Assembly: GCA_033398695.1 (NCBI GenBank)
Contig: CM065815.1
Coordinates: forward strand, 105,552,501 to 105,616,500
Reading direction: 5' to 3'
DNA from: Orobanche coerulescens
Lineage: Eukaryota > Streptophyta > Magnoliopsida > Lamiales > Orobanchaceae
Length of the DNA: 64,000 nt
Below are positions 22,701 through 34,625 of the stretch, one piece after another. Made by a program: the position numbers and the translations under genes. The number at the start of each line of letters is the position of its first letter. Within the stretch, counting starts at the first letter, position 1. The notes below the pieces were generated by a model. The model saw only the letters and a list, made by a program, of their open reading frames with translations. It did not search any database and had not been told where the DNA came from.

Positions 22701-25643
22701 TTACGGATGGGTGACCCGATCTCCTCTTCTATGTTTTGATTTCATTTCGACTTGGAGAGGGAGCTTACCTTCTTCTAGCATCTTTGAAAACTTGTCTGCC
22801 GCTTCCGCCAATGTTTTATAATTTTTGAAGATGGCGGATTCCCTGATGAGTCTGACAAAATATCTCATCAGTTCATTCTTCCTCCAGTGCTTCACTTCTT
22901 GGCGGTTGGGTTGCGGTTGGTCGGCGATGTATTTAGAAGGTCTTTGGATAAGATTTTGCCAAGGGACATTTGGGTCATGGAATTCTGGTCCTGAGCACGA
23001 AATTTTAAAGCTTTGGGATTGAGGTGCTAGCTTGTTCAATTGGCGCGATATGCTCCGAGCGACCTCAAATTCCCTTTCTGTTGCGATCTTATTCTCCTTG
23101 CAGCCTTCTCGTGCCTCTTCCCCTTTTTGGCTTCATCAAGACTTTGCAGGATTTCAAGAGCGGCGTCTGTTTGGTCTCGATCTTGGTTATTCTTTCAACA
23201 AGGGAGGAAAGAGTCTGCGACATATCTTTAATGCATTTGTCGTGCGCGCAGCGATTGAGAGTCATTTCTCAATCATTGCACAAAGCGGTCTTGGCTTCAG
23301 CAATTCTTGTCTTTGAAGCTTCCTCCTTCAAAGCTTGCTCTGTTTATCCTCCATGATCTTCAAGGCTTGCTTGAAAACTTCTGGCAGAAGAATGAATGCG
23401 TCGACAACTCGAGATACTTCGTGTTGAAGAGTGGTCATTTCTTCTACGGCAGAGGTGTGCATCCAATTCAGTGCCTTTTCAACAGAAGATAGAGCGTTTA
23501 CTGCGTCTTGTATAAATACAGTCTGAAGGCCAAGAGCTCGCAGGCGCTCTTTACGTGCAGCAGAGATAGGAGAGTCAGGCTGGGCGAAGTCTTCAGCACA
23601 GTTCAACCTCCTTACGTTCACGGATGGACGTGAAGTAAGTTGGACATCCTCAGGTTCGTTACCGTCCTCGGATTCCAAGGTTGCATGGGCGGGAGTAGCT
23701 TCTTGTGGTATGGCGACAGTTGGTTCAGAAGCGTCCTGTGGCGAAGGTTCTTCGGCAGATGCGGATGCAGGAGGGACTGAATCCTCCTGTTGGCTGGCAG
23801 GAATAGCTTCTTGTGTCGCAGCAGGCTCGGGTGCCTGTTCCAAAATTTCTTGATCTTCCTCGACTGGAGGGACTGATTCCTCCTGGTCGGGAATGTTCTC
23901 CGGCTGTGGCGAAGGTGGATTGGCTTGGTTAGAAGGTCCTTCGTCTTTTATGGGTGGAGAGGCGGCTCGGGCTTCAGCCTCTTCACGGCTCATTCTCAGA
24001 CCTGCTTGAAGAGCATCGTCGTCATCGTCTGAGTCATGATCGTCGTCGTCTTTTGGATTTATGGGAGAGTCCTCTGACTTCTTCTTTCCTTTTCTTAAGC
24101 GTCGGATTTGTGCGGCGGTGGCTTTCAATGAGATCCTTGCAAGAAGCGTTATCCCATCGGGCGAGCCTCAATTGCGGTTGAGTGCATTACTTCGAGACGA
24201 ATCGCTCTTCGTGGCTCCATTCGCTCCGGTTATACGGTGTGTCACGGAGCTAGCCTATAGCCTTTCCATTGCGTAAATCTTTCGTGACGCTTGTTCAATT
24301 TGAACCGAAAGAAGTGTTTGATTTATGATTGAGTCGGGAGGGACTTGAATCACGTGCGGAGACGCTGCTTTGAGGATTCAGACAGGTATGGGATCCTGCA
24401 CGGAAGATGGACTCCTTGCAGGGGATGGTGCCCCGAAGGAAATTGGATCCTGCACGGGTGTGGAATCCCGTAGAGGAGAGGTAGCTTTTGGCTCCGAATG
24501 GGCAGCCGACGTGCTAACGTCTTGAATGTTGGCAGATGTCTCTATATCCGTCGTAGCCGCCAAAGGCTCGGGATCTACTGTCGATGCAGTAGGAGACACC
24601 TCTTCCACAGGGGTTGGGCCCTGGGGTTCTTTAGTGGGTTGCGTCACGGGCGAGACATCCTCGGAGTGTTTGGTTTTTATTTTTGAGAGCCTCCGGAGTC
24701 TCTTCTTGGACTTCTCACCAGCAGAGTGCTTCTTGCTGTGAGAACGCTTGCGCTTCTTCTTTGAAGATTCCATTTCTGGGACCTTCACGGTTACATCTCT
24801 GGGGTTGTCAGAAATAGGCATGTGCCTGGTTTGCGGATGGTTGGCATGCATGGTGCTCTGGTTATAAGCAGTGGGCGTGACGCCTCCTAAATATATCCGT
24901 GAGCTATTTTTCTTGGCGTCGGCGGATTGCATCACTCCGCACCTCGTCAGGATGTAGTTCAGCATTAAACCAAATGATTTCTTTTGGGTGGCAGGCTTGC
25001 ACACCTCTTCTTGAAGACGTTTCAAAATGATTTGGCACCAATTGACCTTTTCACAGGTCAAAATAGCTACCATCATTCTGAACCTTAGATTCGTGCACAT
25101 CTCGAACGCACCGGTTCGATTTTCAATGATTCTGGAACAGAAGTCATGCAGATAAACGAAATAAAGAAGAAAATTTTTCTTGTGACAGGTGGTTCTCACC
25201 ATATCGACCACTTTGGACCCGGTAAATAGTCCATAAAACTTGGTAATCAGCTCTTGAGACCCAAACGTCTCAAGCTGGTCCATGGTCAGGCCGTCGGCGG
25301 GCAGCCTGTAGATTTTCTGGAGTAGGTCGCTATTGATGCAGAGTTGCACTCCTTGGACTGTTGCAGTGATGTCAGCAACATGTCCTCCCTGGGCTAGTGA
25401 CAGAAAACGAACGGCGGCGTTGAGGTAGAATTCCTCAACCAGATGGGCGTCGTATTTGTCGGCGGTTTTGCTCCCGAAGCGATAAAGACCTTGTTGCTCA
25501 AGACGAGTAATAATATATTCCATTGGTTCGGTGTCGTTGATTTCAGAGATGATACGCTCGATGATGACAGGTTTCGAGAAGATCCGGCCATCAATGATGT
25601 TGGAGGTTTTCTTGAGTTCAGGGGTAGAAGATTGACTAGCCAT
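22701..25643 (-). pseudogene. Extra gene 3' of pol in the Sirevirus-like element (env-like position)
   Basis: The frame opens at ATG 25641-25643 (MASQSSTPELKK) and runs to 24378 (421 codons). A globular N-terminal half (to about residue 265) includes LQKIYRLPADGLTMDQLETF, then come a strongly basic patch (SSKKKRKRSHSKKH, SKKRLRRL) and Pro/Ser/Thr-rich repeats (TPVQDP, SPSSVQDP). A second frame, 24128-23328, has a run of Asp (DDDDHDSDDDDD), a Pro/Glu/Gln linker and a helical C-terminus. Coiled-coil-like sequence continues toward 23040 and 22701 in other frames. Frame changes near 24130-24378 and 23040-23330 mean introns or indels. No signal peptide or clear membrane segment is visible, so calling it an envelope would be unsupported. 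The N-terminal half vaguely recalls plant 'putative transposon protein' domains. Function unknown. Confidence 0.62.
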
Positions 25644-26402
25644 GGATGTTTTCTTAAAACGGAGGTGGAAGAAAGCATGAGAAATTTGCGTGATTATGCG
25701 AGAAAATATGTAGTGCTTTGCTTGAGATCTCTTGTAATTGCGAAAGCGTAAAGAGTCTCTAATGGCATCTGATCCTTTTATACTTGGGCGGCGAAATAGG
25801 TTTGCAGAGTACGAATGGTCGATTTTAAGGGATGGGAACCGGTTTTGAAATCGACGGTCGATGGATTTAGTGTAACTGTACGCTAATCCATTAAAAGGTT
25901 TTAAAATACGGGTCCCACTTCGACATAGGTTGATTACCCTAAATGCCTAAAACGGCGTTTTAAAAAAAATAAACAATATAAAAACATAGAGGCTTTTTAG
26001 ATTCAGTTGTCAAGATCTCGTGTAATGCATTTAATCAACATTACTATAGAAATAAAAACAGGGCACGTCGACAAAAATTATTTTAAAAGGAAATAATATT
26101 ATATTACATAATTGAATCGAAATCCTATAGTATGTGCCGTTCTCCGTCGATACGCTGCCTCCTTAAAAAGGTACTAATAGGTTTTGAATTCCATACAGCA
26201 ATATTTGGATTAATGCTGTATTCATGGGTCCTACAGTATTCCCCCTTAATTATTGCACACATCAGCTGTAGGATTCATATGCCTTCGTTCGCTACAGTAC
26301 TGTATTGATGATTCTGAGTGTACAGATAATTAATGTTGGATACTGTATTCACGGGTCTTACAGCATTCCCCCTCAATTGTTGAGTAAAAACAGTAAATTT
26401 AC
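25644..26402. other. Gap between RNase H and extra gene of the young copia element
   Basis: About 760 bp without coding signal. It contains two similar blocks mentioning ACAGTATTCCCCCTTAATT (near 26232) and ACAGCATTCCCCCTCAATT (near 26360), a short direct duplication resembling an internal purine tract on the minus strand. Confidence 0.4.
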
Positions 26403-27832
26403 TTACAGGGAGTCTGGCTGTAGTATCCCCAATTCTGTTCTTAGCATGTTGAATCTTGCTGTGTCGAGAGGCTTGGTGAAAATGTCGGCCAGCTGGATGT
26501 CTGTATGAACCTTTTCCAGGCGAACATCCTTGTTCTCGACATGATTTCTGATAAAATGATGCTTCATGTTGATATGCTTAGTGCGCGAGTGCAAAACAGG
26601 ATTGTGCGTGATTGCAATTGCACTCGTGCTATCACACATGATTGGAGTCTCTCTAGCATCGATTCAATAATCTGACAGTTGTTGCTGCATCCAAAGGATC
26701 TGCATACACAGCCTACCAAAGACAGATAGTACTGATTCACCGTGGAAAGAGAATTTGCCAATTGCTTCTTCTTGAACCAAGATATGAGTCTAGGTCAGAA
26801 AGTGACAAGTTCCGCTTGTACTCTTCCTATCTAGCTTGCACCTCCGAGATCCGAAGTCGTCAGATCCAACTAAATCGAATCCGCCTTCCTTAGATACCAC
26901 GGTCTGCATCGATTTCCTTTAACGTATTTCAGATTCGTTTAGCCTGTATTGAAGTGTGATTCCTTAGGTGCAACTTGGTATCTCGCACACACTCCAACAT
27001 CAAATCGATATCGGCTGCTAGCCGTTAGAGTACAGGAGCGAACCGATGAGCTTCTGTAGAGTGATTGGTCAAACGGCTTTCCGGCTTCATCGGCACTAAT
27101 TTGCACGGAAGTGCTCATGGGGTTAGCGAAGATTTGGAATTGTTCATTCCAAATTTGTTGAGAAGCTCCTTCCGTATTTCTCTGGTTGATGAATATACCT
27201 GTAGGCAACTGCTTTACCTGCAAACCTAGGAAATAACTAAGTTCCCCCATCATACTCATTTCAAATTTTCTTTGCATGAGATGTGAGAACCTCTGACATA
27301 GAGCAAGGTTAGTTGAACCAAAAATAATATCATCGACGTAGATTTGTACCATTATAAGGTCATCACCTTCCTGTATCTTGAACAAGGTTTTGTCGACAGC
27401 ACCTTTCTCAAATCCGTTGTTGGTTAGATACTGGGACAGGGTTTCGTACCAGGCTCTAGGGGCTTGTTTAAGTCCGTACAGGGCTTTCCTTAGCCTGTAA
27501 ACTAGATCGATACCGTCTGTGTTGGCAAACCCTGGTGGTTGTTCAACATAAACTTCTTCTGTAAGCTCTCCATTCAGGAAAGCACTCTTGACGTCCATTT
27601 GGTATACGATAAAACTCTTATGGGCGGCAAAGGCTAAAAATATCCTAATGGCTTCTAGTCTCGCTACAGGGGCGAATGTTTCATCATAGTCGATTCCTTC
27701 TTCCTGACAATAGCCTTGTGCTACTAGTCTGGATTTGTTCCTTATGATAAGTCCATTTCCATCCTTTTTGTTCGAAATACCCATTTGGTTCCTATAACCG
27801 ATTGGTGTGTCTGGCCTGGTACAAGATACCAT
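26403..27832 (-). pseudogene. Reverse transcriptase and RNase H of the young copia element
   Basis: Copies element RNA into DNA. The RT frame (27832-26939) has [51 protein letters not shown] and the catalytic YVDD at 27329-27340 followed by IIFGSTN, the copia RVT_2 signature. RNase H is in pieces. The last (26639-26403) has CDSTSAIAI, LHSRTKHINMKHHFIRNHV and QLADIFTKPLD, and ends at a stop. Between 26640 and 26939 the frame is broken by small indels. Catalytic residues are present, so damage is by frame, not by motif loss. Confidence 0.87.
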
Positions 27833-29171
27833 ACATTATTTCTTTCAAACCGTTAAGCTCTTCTTCCATAGATGTTATCCAATGAGAGTTGTTAAGAGCG
27901 TCTATGGTCGAAACAGTTCGATGGGCTAAGAATACGGCGATAGTGCACATATTGAGTCTCCTAAGTTCGGATTGAGATTTCCATTCAGAAACCGTGAGAC
28001 TTGACATTAGATTCTTCTTGTGCACAAAGTACATTTCCTTGTGTACTCTGTATTCTCCTACGAGTAGAAACACCGCATTAATGTTTCCAATGATCAGCTC
28101 TTGCGGGTGATCTCTCAACCATCTTCGGTCGGGTTCTAGTTCAGATCCCGCATCAGTATCGAAAGTTTCGTGGGTACGGCTTGACTTGAATAGCGTCGGC
28201 TTCATCCACATCGATTCTTACGGTGCGGGGTTGATTTCTAAATCAACTACGGGTTCTATGGGTGTAGGTGGATCCAAGATAGATAGATGGTGAATGTCCC
28301 GAGTGATATCATCTACTCTCGTAGGGTCATGGTGTGGTTCGTCGAACACTACATGAATCGATTCCTCGATCGTCACCTCCTTTTATTAAAGATTAAAGCT
28401 TTGCGACGGAGGAGTATCCTACGAATATTCCTTCATCGATTTTTCATCAAAGGTTCTAAGTTGGTCCTTCCCATTGTTCAAAACATAACACCCGCATCCA
28501 AAATGTGAAAGTACGAAACTAATGGAGTTTTGTTATTCCATACCTCGTAAGTTGTTTTGTTGTGGTGCTTGTTGACGATACAGCGGTTTTGAGTGTAGCA
28601 CGTTGTATTGGTTGCTTCACCCTTAAACGCTTGTGGCAATTTGCTTGCGGCAATCATTGTCCTTGTTGCTTCTTTCAACGTCCTATTCTTTCGCTCGGCA
28701 ACACCATTTTGTTGAGGTGTACGGCACTGAGTACTCGTCTTTGTATTCCATTCTCCGAACAGTATTGCTCTATAAAGCGGTTAGTAAATTCAGTACCTGC
28801 CGGAACGAATGCACACGATACTCGATGCTTTTTCATTCGCAACTTCCTCGGAGCTCGGGCGCCTTAATGTTGTTTCCTTCTTCTTGCTAAGAAAGATCGT
28901 CCAAGCATACGGAATAATCATCAACAACAACCATGCAATATTTCTTACCTCCCAAACTTACTCGGGTCTACAGGACCGTAGAGATCCATGTGTAGCATTT
29001 CCAACACTCTTTGGGTTGAAAGGTAGGATTTGCTTTTCGTGGTTGACTTGATTTGCTTGCCTTTTCCGGCATGGACCGCAGACGCCGTCCTTCTTCAATG
29101 ACACATCCGCAAACCTCTAACCATACCTGTCTTGAAAGCTTGTTGATCGTCTTGAAGTTGACGTGAGACAT
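27833..29171 (-). pseudogene. Integrase of the young copia element
   Basis: Starts with a copia GAG-pre-integrase/zinc segment (MSHVNFKTINKLSR near 29171, then CGPC-type Cys pair in a shifted frame). A core segment follows (EATRTMIAASKLPQAF and NKTTYEVWNNKTP near 28500-28680), and a linker to RT (RRWLRDHPQELIIGNI near 28120). The frame changes at least four times by one- or two-base indels, for example within the first 20 codons. The plus-strand relative at 35250-36360 shows the same order. Confidence 0.75.
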
Positions 29172-29640
29172 CCTCTTGTGCCATAGCCACTAAGATCTGC
29201 AGTGCCTTTGGCAACAAAACATGGAATTGAGGAGCTCATAGGCTTCCAAACAAGAATGTACATATTACCCGATCCGCTTCTGTAAGCACAACTTCCTTGG
29301 TTTGGGTGTTCTTGACTCTACAACGATCTATATAGAACTTCACCGAGAATCGCTTTATCACGTAACTGTCTAATACTAAGTAGATTATACTGTAAGCCTT
29401 CAACATATGCAACATCGGTGACCTTGAATTTCCCGACAAGTAGGTTTCCTTTCCTCTTGTTCTTCCTTTAGACTTATCACCGAAGCGAACTTTTGGACCG
29501 CGACCTTCTACAAAATCGATAGCTTGCTCCTATCTCCATCATGTGACGAGAGCATCCACTATCGAAGTACTGTATCCTCCTCTAGAATGTCCCGTAATAA
29601 AGAAATTAGGTAGATTTAGGTCCCCTTTGATTTTTGGGTC
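29172..29640 (-). pseudogene. Protease region of the young copia element
   Basis: The catalytic triplet GAT-AGT-GGA (DSG, in YFDSGCSRHM) is at 29555-29563 on the minus strand. It is followed by a GRGPKVRFGDKSKGRTRG-like segment. The frame is shifted just after CSRHM. The old copia element has the homologous FDSGCSWHMTG near 34870. Confidence 0.72.
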
Positions 29641-30868
29641 CATATATGTTAGTTCCTTTAGGTACCTGATTTTCTGACAAAGCAATTGGTTTCTGTAGGA
29701 TGTACTCGATGCAAGATTATGATATCTACGGGGACATATCCGTAGTTGTTATAATCATGATAAATACTATGCATGTAAAAATCGGGGTTATTATTATTAT
29801 TCCAAGACGAGTGCCGTCTAGGAGGTGGAGCCATTTTCTGGGCCTAACAACTTGTCTTACGGGTCTCCATTGGATTCCCAACGCCGTTGTTGATACCGAA
29901 CCGGCATCTGCTGTCTTGAGGGATAACGGGGCCTCGTATCCAATACCTAGGCGCACTGCATCGAGTGTCTTCGTGCGGGCCTTTGGTGGTTGGATACCGT
30001 CTTCTTTACGAATGATGCCGGCTTTGATGATATGCTTGTGGAGCATGCTTTAGATTACGCCTTCGAGTGGTTGTTGGTTCCACTGCCTCGAATAGTAGAG
30101 TTGTGGAGGCGGAATGGCAGCCTTCGGTTTTCTCGGTACAATGAGTTCCTTTATGGGACTAGGAGCATCTTCCGATTCGAATGTGTTCCACACTCTTGAC
30201 GAACACAAGACTAGTTTTACCTTTATTCGAACATGAGCCGTATCCTAAGCCACTTTTATCATGAGCATGTTGCCCGGTGCTCAGAATTTCTTCCATTCTT
30301 TTGGACGATTTTTCAAAAGACTTGAGAATGGTCTCAAGTTCGGTTTCGCTTCTCGAGAGTTGTAATTTTGGTTTGTAGTAGAACCAAATCATTTGTCTTG
30401 CTCTCATTAAGGGTTTTAACCTCATTTAGTTCATGAGCAAGTTGATGATTGCTCTCCATGAGTTTTTCAAAATCGACCTTGCTGGTTTCACAGTCAAGAG
30501 ACATATTTTCATAGCTTATTTTCAAAGAAGTCATTTTCATCTTTCACTCTAGATTTGTTAATTGAAGTTTGTATATTCTCGCTTTTAGAGTCTCATGGGC
30601 CTTTTGAATGTTTTTGAATTCATTCATCATATTTTCGAAAGTATGAGATGCATTAGGTGGAATAACCGAGGTTGAACTTACCTCATCGTCATTGTCTTCA
30701 CCTTACGAACATCTTTGGCCATAAAGCACATGTATGCTTTATCATCGAACTCATCGTCGATGAATCACTTTCTGACCACCAAGACATTCTCGCTGATTTG
30801 GATGGTGTGGGGGAGGCTTCGATTCTCCAATCGTGGCCTTGAGCTTGTCTTTCCAAGCACGTCTTCTT
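29641..30868 (-). pseudogene. Gag C-terminal/linker region of the young copia element
   Basis: Between the zinc knuckle and protease. A helical segment rich in Glu, Lys, Leu and Asn (MKMTSLKISYENMSLDCETS and SNHQLAHELNEVKTL) at 30540-30340 predicts a coiled coil, as in Sirevirus gag C-termini. The remainder is frame-broken; around 29700-30050 no clear homology is readable. Confidence 0.55.
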
Positions 30869-31869
30869 TCATCTCTCTCTTGCCGCTCGGCCTCGGGCAA
30901 TCTTTGGACTTTGGGATGAGGACATTTGTTTGCATAATGGCCTCGGTTTCCTGCAGCTTATATAGCACGAGTTAGCATCACCAGATGATGTTTCAGATTT
31001 GCCTTGTTGATGTGTTTGGGCTCGTAGGAGTCTTTCCAGATCGTTTAATGAACTTTTGAATTTATGCATTAGAAGCGCCATTTCATCTTGTGACAGGATG
31101 TCGTCAATCACTGCCGCTCTTGTGACCAAGCCACGAGCTAGGCATGCTATGTCGACGGTTCGATACAGCAGCGAGAGCTGTGACTTTTGAAGGAGATTCT
31201 TCAGCTTTCTCTCTTCTGTCAATGTCATACTCAAATGCTTTAAGGTCAGAGAAGAGATCAAAAGTGGATATTTCATTAAGATTACAGGATACACGCATAG
31301 CTGTGGTCTTAATGTCCCATCGGGCTGGGAGAGATCTGAAAATTTTTAAGTTCATCTCCTTTTGGGTGTAAATCTTGCCCAACGCTTCAAGTTCACCAAC
31401 AATACCAGTAAATCTGAGGTCAAGTTCCTCAAGTGTTTCCGTTGGTTTCATTTCAAAAGATTCAAATTCCGAGTAAGTTTTGAAATCTTGTTTTCTTTTG
31501 AGAGCCTGGTTCCTCACAAATTAACTTGAGTTTATCCTGATTTCTTTGGGTCGCTTTGCAGCTCTTTACCTTTGAGAATGTGCCTTTGTCAAGAGTGACA
31601 AATAACGCGTTCTTAGCCACGTTGTCGAGATTGGCTCGCTTCCTTTCATCGGTTGTCCATTGCTCGCGTTCTTTCTCGAGCATTTCAGCATGGGCTTGGC
31701 CCTCAATCCTTGCGGCTGGATTGACCTTCATGATCTTGATCGGACCATCCTGTATAACAAAAATCATCTCTTCGTGCATTGCTGCAAGATGAGCTTCCAT
31801 TCTAATTCTCCAGTCGTCAAATTCGTTAATAGAGAACATAGGGACTTTGTTAATCATAGAAGTATCCAT
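30869..31869 (-). pseudogene. gag: Gag of the young copia element
   Basis: Start ATG 31867-31869 (MDTSMINKVPMFSINEFDDW). The capsid part continues DGPIKIMKVNP, then after a frameshift (about 31500) MKPTETLEELDLRFTGIVG and FSDLKAFEYDIDRREKAEES in a second frame (31517-31104). A third frame (31294-30869) has DEMALLMHKFKSSLNDLERLL and a disrupted zinc knuckle at about 30920-30975 (Cys, Cys, His and Cys codons spread over two frames). Three frames for one gag means at least two indels. The start follows the PBS by about 100 bp. Confidence 0.85.
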
Positions 31870-31967
31870 ACTGATAATATAGGAATGAAAGAAACTGTTT
31901 TGAAAATAAGTGATTTGAATGTGATTCGGTTAAAAAGAAATACGACTGATTCTTTTTAGAATCAACC

Positions 31968-31979
31968 GCTCCGATACCA
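31968..31979 (-). other. tRNA-Met primer-binding site of the young copia element
   Basis: TGGTATCGGAGC on the minus strand, separated from the 5' LTR by two bases (AG), which is the usual copia arrangement. Confidence 0.9.
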
Positions 31980-31981
31980 CT

Positions 31982-33135
31982 TGTTGTCCACTTAAGTATA
32001 CTGGATACAGTTTGGAAAATCGTTTAAACAACAAACTGTATGGAATATAAATCTGAGTGCGTAGCGGAAGTCTTGGATACAGTTAATTGCCGTGGATACA
32101 GCAACGACGTATTAGGTGTATACTTAATATATCACAGTTATTTCAAACAAGAAAAGGTAAGGTAAATAACACAGTAATTTAAGTGGTTCGAGGTAAACCC
32201 CTCTACGTCCACTGGTCCTCCACACATGAGTAAAAAGTTTATTATATAATTACTGCGTACACAACTACGTAATTATAAACAAACCTATCCTTGTATCGTT
32301 CACACAGATTGATACAAAGACCGTTACTTTTAACCGTTCACACAGATTGGTTAAAGCTTCCTTCTTGACTAGCTTCTTCACACACAGTTCCAAAGCTTCG
32401 TCCTTATTCGTCCCACACAGGTCAGAATAACTTGTTGAGTTCACACAGAGCTCGGTTTTTACACAGAGGTAAAAGGTAGGTAACCAGATAAGAACAGACT
32501 TTGAATATCACGTTCTTGAGTGATGATAGTGTTCTTGATGTTGAGCAATGTATATCTCTTTCGTTCTAACTTGCGGTATGCTCTGGAGATATGTTTGCTC
32601 GGATGATAACTTTGATAGCTTTGAGAGTTATGTTACTTGAGGTCACCGATCTTCAATGTCTTCAAGGATATATATAGTCTCAAGAAAGTATCTCATGAGA
32701 TGTCCGTTGAATAAGATTTCCTTCAACGGGAATATGACATGATCCGGATTTCGCGGGATTACGAATATTCGAAGATCGACGGTATTTAAATACTTTATCC
32801 TAGAGTATTTAAATACTTCTTTGTTCAACGGGACTTGACTTGTGTTCTTTCTTGTCCTTTTGTGAACTGTATGGAAGATGACTGTATTTAGAGCATCGAG
32901 ACAGTTTCCATACTTGATCTTTTACAAGTCTTCTTCTTTGTCTTGACTAGCTTCACCGATGCCGATCTTGATTCGAGGCAGGTTTTCGATATAGGATAAA
33001 GCCTTGAAGCCTCGATACAGTTTCCTTACTGTATATTTGGCATATATGTCAAAACCTTCTCAATAACAAATAACAATCGATACAGGGATCGGGTATCCCA
33101 GCTGATTCGATACAGGGTGATTGTTTTTCCCAACA
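31982..33135 (-). repeat. 5' LTR of the young copia element (1154 bp)
   Basis: TGTTGTCCAC at 31982 to TTCCCAACA at 33135; TATA at 32668-32676. Compared with the 3' LTR, long identical stretches alternate with clusters of change at CTG or CAG sites. Confidence 0.92.
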
Positions 33136-33140
33136 AGAAT
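33136..33140. other. Target-site duplication of the young copia element (right)
   Basis: AGAAT, identical to 20896-20900. Confidence 0.93.
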
Positions 33141-34625
33141 GTATTATTTTTAAATACTAAGAATATTCGGATATTTATCGGTTGTATATTTATGTATAAT
33201 CATTATTTATAGAACTCAAAAGAAAAACTTCGTATGAATTTAATACGTAAATTATTTCAAAATCATTGCTAAATACTTATGGTATATATAGGAGGAATAT
33301 TAATAATCAGTTAATTAATTCTTAGTCGTCTACATAATTATAAAGTACTCCACCCGTTCGATATAAACAAATTTGTAGTACAACGCCTTAGGGATGACTC
33401 GGTAATCGATTTATAAATACTCGAATTTTCATAGTTGCAAAAGACAACATAAAATCGAATTATATAGAAAGATACCTCAGTTTCGAAATGCATAAAACAG
33501 TATCGAATGATAAATTGGAGGTTAAAGGTTATATATGTTCAAGGCAGGCAACTCGATCAATGTTTAAACGAAATATCGCTGGAAATGACCTAAAATAGCA
33601 GGGCTAACTCACTAGAAAACAGATCATATTGTCCATATATGACTTAATACTTACGGTCCAAACAACATTTATACTTATATGTACTTTATTTACAAACTGC
33701 TCGAGATGTATTTGTAAAATAACTTACCGGTTGTGAGATAATCGAGTTCAAAGATGGCAACCCAGTCTGCAATTCACATACTCTCTGGGGAATTTCGTCA
33801 AATACCTACCGGACGTCTCCTGGACTAGGCTGCTCAGATTCGCTGGGTGTTTGAGCATTTTGGAGGATTTAAAAATCTCAAAACTAGGATATAAAAAGAC
33901 GTAATGGAATAGGGGTTTCTACATAAATTAACAAACGGGATGAGACAATTTAAAGATTAGACCGTTCTTTATTGGTTCAAAGTCCGCTAGTCAGTCAATC
34001 TGAGCATCATCACTGGCATCATGAGCGACGACCTGTGCCTCACGCGCACGAGATTCCCGAACACCTGTTGGGTGCTGACACACGTAGTGACGCACGATAT
34101 CAGCAGCTGGCAGTCTTCCACTAATTCGATGATAACTTCGTCATACGGACTCCTATTGGTTTGATATTTGACCCATTGAAAAGATAACTCAATTATCTAC
34201 AATACTATTTATTTTCAGAATTTTTGAACTTCTCAAAAGTTCGTGGTGATTTTTCAAATTTAATATTTGTCCATGACACTTCCCAGAAAATGTCCGATTT
34301 TATTTCTATTTACACTTTTGGTGCTCCTTTCTTATTTTAAATGGTCCAAGACCACAAATGCATCTCCTATACTTCCAATTAAATACACAAGCTCATCTTT
34401 AGTCTGAATAATTTCTCTATTTTTTGTTGAATAATTTATCGAAAAACACAACGTTGGCCACCGCCACATTCTTACCAATAATTATTTGACGAAATTAGAA
34501 AATAACACCCGACATATTACTCTCGTTTACTCAACATTACATCTAGAACCAAAAAAATATATTCATATTACCAGTATTCCAACAAGGTCACGATAAAATA
34601 TTATCTTAAAATTCAGGATATTAGA
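33141..34625 (-). repeat. Solo gypsy LTR (G), right part
   Basis: Continuation of 19979-20900 after the copia insertion. It ends GGATATTAGA at 34625, one change from the expected TTACA end, and is followed by AGACC (34626-34630), which pairs with AGACT at 19974-19978 as a target duplication with one mismatch. Coding sequence of the old copia element resumes soon after. It lacks a clear palindrome array; only faint CGCACGA-like remnants occur near 34040-34105. Confidence 0.75.

Larger units (their letters stand above)
20901..33135 (-). mobile_element. Young Sirevirus-like copia element, 12.2 kb
   Basis: LTRs at 20901-22055 and 31982-33135 are flanked by a perfect 5-bp duplication AGAAT. On the minus strand the order is 5' LTR, PBS, gag, protease, integrase, RT, RNase H, an extra gene, PPT and 3' LTR, the copia order. 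The PPT context AAAAAGGGGGAAATTGTT, the RNase H end (TKHINMKHHFIRNHV) and the large extra region 3' of pol are typical of Sireviruses. Despite similar LTRs the coding region is broken by many small indels, so this copy is not autonomous as assembled. Confidence 0.88.

Noticed and set aside
22701..25643. Calling the extra copia gene an envelope gene
   Set aside because: No signal peptide, membrane span or cleavage site is visible; only the position agrees.
33340..33380. TACTCCACCCGTTCGATAT, like a Stowaway MITE end
   Set aside because: I could not find the matching inverted end within several hundred bases.
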